From the NCBI RefSeq assembly GCF_025860405.1, contig NZ_CP063785.1, forward strand, positions 6,325,390-6,389,389: a stretch of 64,000 bases of DNA, in the 5' to 3' direction. This DNA is from Tolypothrix sp. PCC 7712 (GTDB lineage Bacteria; Cyanobacteriota; Cyanobacteriia; Cyanobacteriales; Nostocaceae). The notes beneath the pieces are model-generated. The model searched no databases and had not been told where the DNA came from. It saw only the letters and a program-made list of their open reading frames with translations. Position 1 is the first letter of the stretch; every line of letters begins with the position of its first letter. The position numbers were made by a program, and so were the translations under genes. This document shows positions 63,253-64,000 of the stretch, one piece after another.

Positions 63253-63378
63253 CAATACTGCTCGGTTAAGGATTTTCAACTCGGAATTGGGTTTGGGGAA
63301 AAGGTTAAAGGGGAAGGGTTAAAGGTTTTTTCTTGCCCTTTTTCCCCTTCCCCTTTTACCCTTAACCGACAAGTATTG
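63253..63378. mobile_element. 126-bp MITE-like element with 10-bp target duplication
   Basis: Inverted ends (CAATACTGCTCGGTTAAGG and CCTTAACCGACAAGTATTG, two mismatches in 19) bound a non-coding G-rich/C-rich interior that is itself nearly palindromic. Perfect 10-bp direct repeats CGCCGACTTG flank it at 63243-63252 and 63379-63388, as left by transposition. Confidence 0.65.
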
Positions 63379-63404
63379 CGCCGACTTGTACTAGTCTATT
63401 TATC

Positions 63405-63712
63405 TGATACCAATTTAAATAGTTTTTGCGGCACATCAATATATTCTAGAGGGCAAGGCAGTGCCCATTGGTGTCAACTTAACGTGAAACCCGCTTTGTA
63501 GCTAGGTTTTCGCCCTCACCCCCAACCCCTCTCCCGCCGGGAGAGGGGAGCAAGAGATTTAATTCCCCTTCTCCTGGGGGAGAAGGGGTTAGGGGATGAG
63601 GGCGAAAGTTTTTGTACAACGCCAGCCCTATATCGCTTTTAGCTTAAGTTGACACGTATGGGCAGTGCCTTGCCCCTACCATCTGTCGCATTCTTTTTTT
63701 AAATTGGTATCA
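63405..63712. mobile_element. 308-bp MITE-like element with inverted ends
   Basis: Perfect 15-bp inverted ends (TGATACCAATTTAAA) plus a matching inner TGCGRCA. Inside are inverted GTGTCAACTTAA / TTAAGTTGACAC arms and a large hairpin made from CCCTCACCCCCAACCCC and its complement around a GAGAGGGGAGC / TTAATTCCCC core. No coding capacity. Related copies lie at 38333-38460 and 38826-39085. Confidence 0.75.
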
Positions 63713-63880
63713 AAATACCTGTGCTATTATTCCCGGCTCATTAGTGGGGATTGTAGCATCTATGCAAAGATTGGAAAAATCTTTTTATCCCTCATATAGC
63801 AATCCTAAAGGAGTAGTGAGAAACACCCTATAAATTCATTTTTTTATCATTTTCTTTTAATTGAAAATTCCTGATAAAAA

Positions 63881-63904
63881 AGAGACACGAGCAAACGCGT
63901 CTCT
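63881..63904 (-). terminator. Terminator for a minus-strand gene at the window edge
   Basis: AGAGACACG pairs, with one mismatch, with CGCGTCTCT; on the minus strand the stem is followed by TTTTTTATC. It lies 44 nt past the partial frame ending at 63948. Confidence 0.6.
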
Positions 63905-63947
63905 AGAAAAAATATGACTATAACTTATGACAGCAAAGTTATAATTA

Positions 63948-64000
63948 CTAATTTTTGGCTTGTGGTTGTGCAGGAGGAATTGTTACATCAATAGGCGTTA
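63948..64000 (-). CDS. C-terminal end of an unidentified protein, partial
   Basis: On the minus strand the last 17 codons read TPIDVTIPPAQPQAKN and then a TAG stop, followed by a terminator hairpin. The proline-rich tail and the terminator suggest a real gene entering from the right. Too short to assign. Confidence 0.4.
   Translation of the reverse strand, partial: TPIDVTIPPAQPQAKN

Noticed and set aside
63178..63501. Plus-strand 107-codon frame after pyrB
   Set aside because: It runs through the 126-bp MITE and the STRR-like block into the next MITE, and its composition is not protein-like.

Overview
The window reads as chromosomal DNA of a filamentous, probably heterocyst-forming cyanobacterium (Nostocales). 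Seen directly: many HIP1 octamers (GCGATCGC), many heptameric short tandem repeats between genes, a psbA gene for D1, a cytochrome c6-type gene, a Psb34-like and a PAM68-like gene, a long TpsA-type haemagglutinin, TPR-CHAT and NB-ARC-TPR proteins, and a NRPS. A five-copy array of small-RNA units, each preceded by TCCGGA (or one variant), the DIF1 element of HetR-dependent promoters, points to a heterocyst former. No prophage, CRISPR array or intact insertion sequence was seen.

Layout. 1-5.4 kb: 3' part of an NB-ARC/TPR protein, a 13 x 21 bp array, a Uma2 nuclease, an orphan UPF0175 protein and a lipoprotein polysaccharide deacetylase. 5.4-10.3 kb: a decayed HNH gene, a ribbon-helix-helix protein, a GAF sensor kinase lacking its phosphoacceptor His, an overlapping SRPBCC gene, and tRNA-Glu(UUC). 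10.7-16.8 kb: a CPA antiporter with RCK domain, a cytochrome b6-like protein missing half its haem ligands, a lipase-like hydrolase, a TonB-like protein and cytochrome c6. 17.2-19.5 kb: a small unknown gene, the 168-bp-period sRNA array, psb34 and a secreted unknown. 19.5-31.9 kb: DMT permease, DUF928 plus TpsA pair, methyltransferase, Uma2, pseudouridine synthase, MocA-like nucleotidyltransferase and a TPR protein. 32.4-37.1 kb: one C-A-T-C NRPS with degenerate catalytic motifs. 37-46.3 kb: LprI-like, histidine phosphatase, carotenoid oxygenase, PrsW protease, a DUF1778/GNAT toxin-antitoxin pair, psbA and tyrA. 46.3-64 kb: pentapeptide-repeat protein, DUF1517, lipoprotein, pirin and two PadR regulators, DAHP synthase, PAM68/rpsO, TPR-CHAT protein, mgtE with a long structured leader, pyrB, then two adjacent MITE-like elements.

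Most genes are single transcription units in both directions. Probable co-transcribed or coupled groups are the kinase/SRPBCC pair (8-nt overlap), DUF1778/GNAT (8-nt overlap), rpsO/PAM68, DUF928/TpsA and pirin with its downstream neighbour. Aromatic biosynthesis is represented by tyrA and DAHP synthase at separate sites. Photosynthesis genes (psbA, psb34, PAM68, cytochrome c6) are scattered. Intergenic DNA carries heptamer repeats, two different 21-bp arrays and several small inverted-repeat elements.

The most interesting items are the DIF1-linked sRNA array, the cluster of proteins whose catalytic or haem-binding residues are replaced while the frame is intact (NRPS, cytochrome b, histidine kinase), and the mgtE leader with a possible SD/anti-SD switch. 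All assignments come from reading the sequence; no database search was run.
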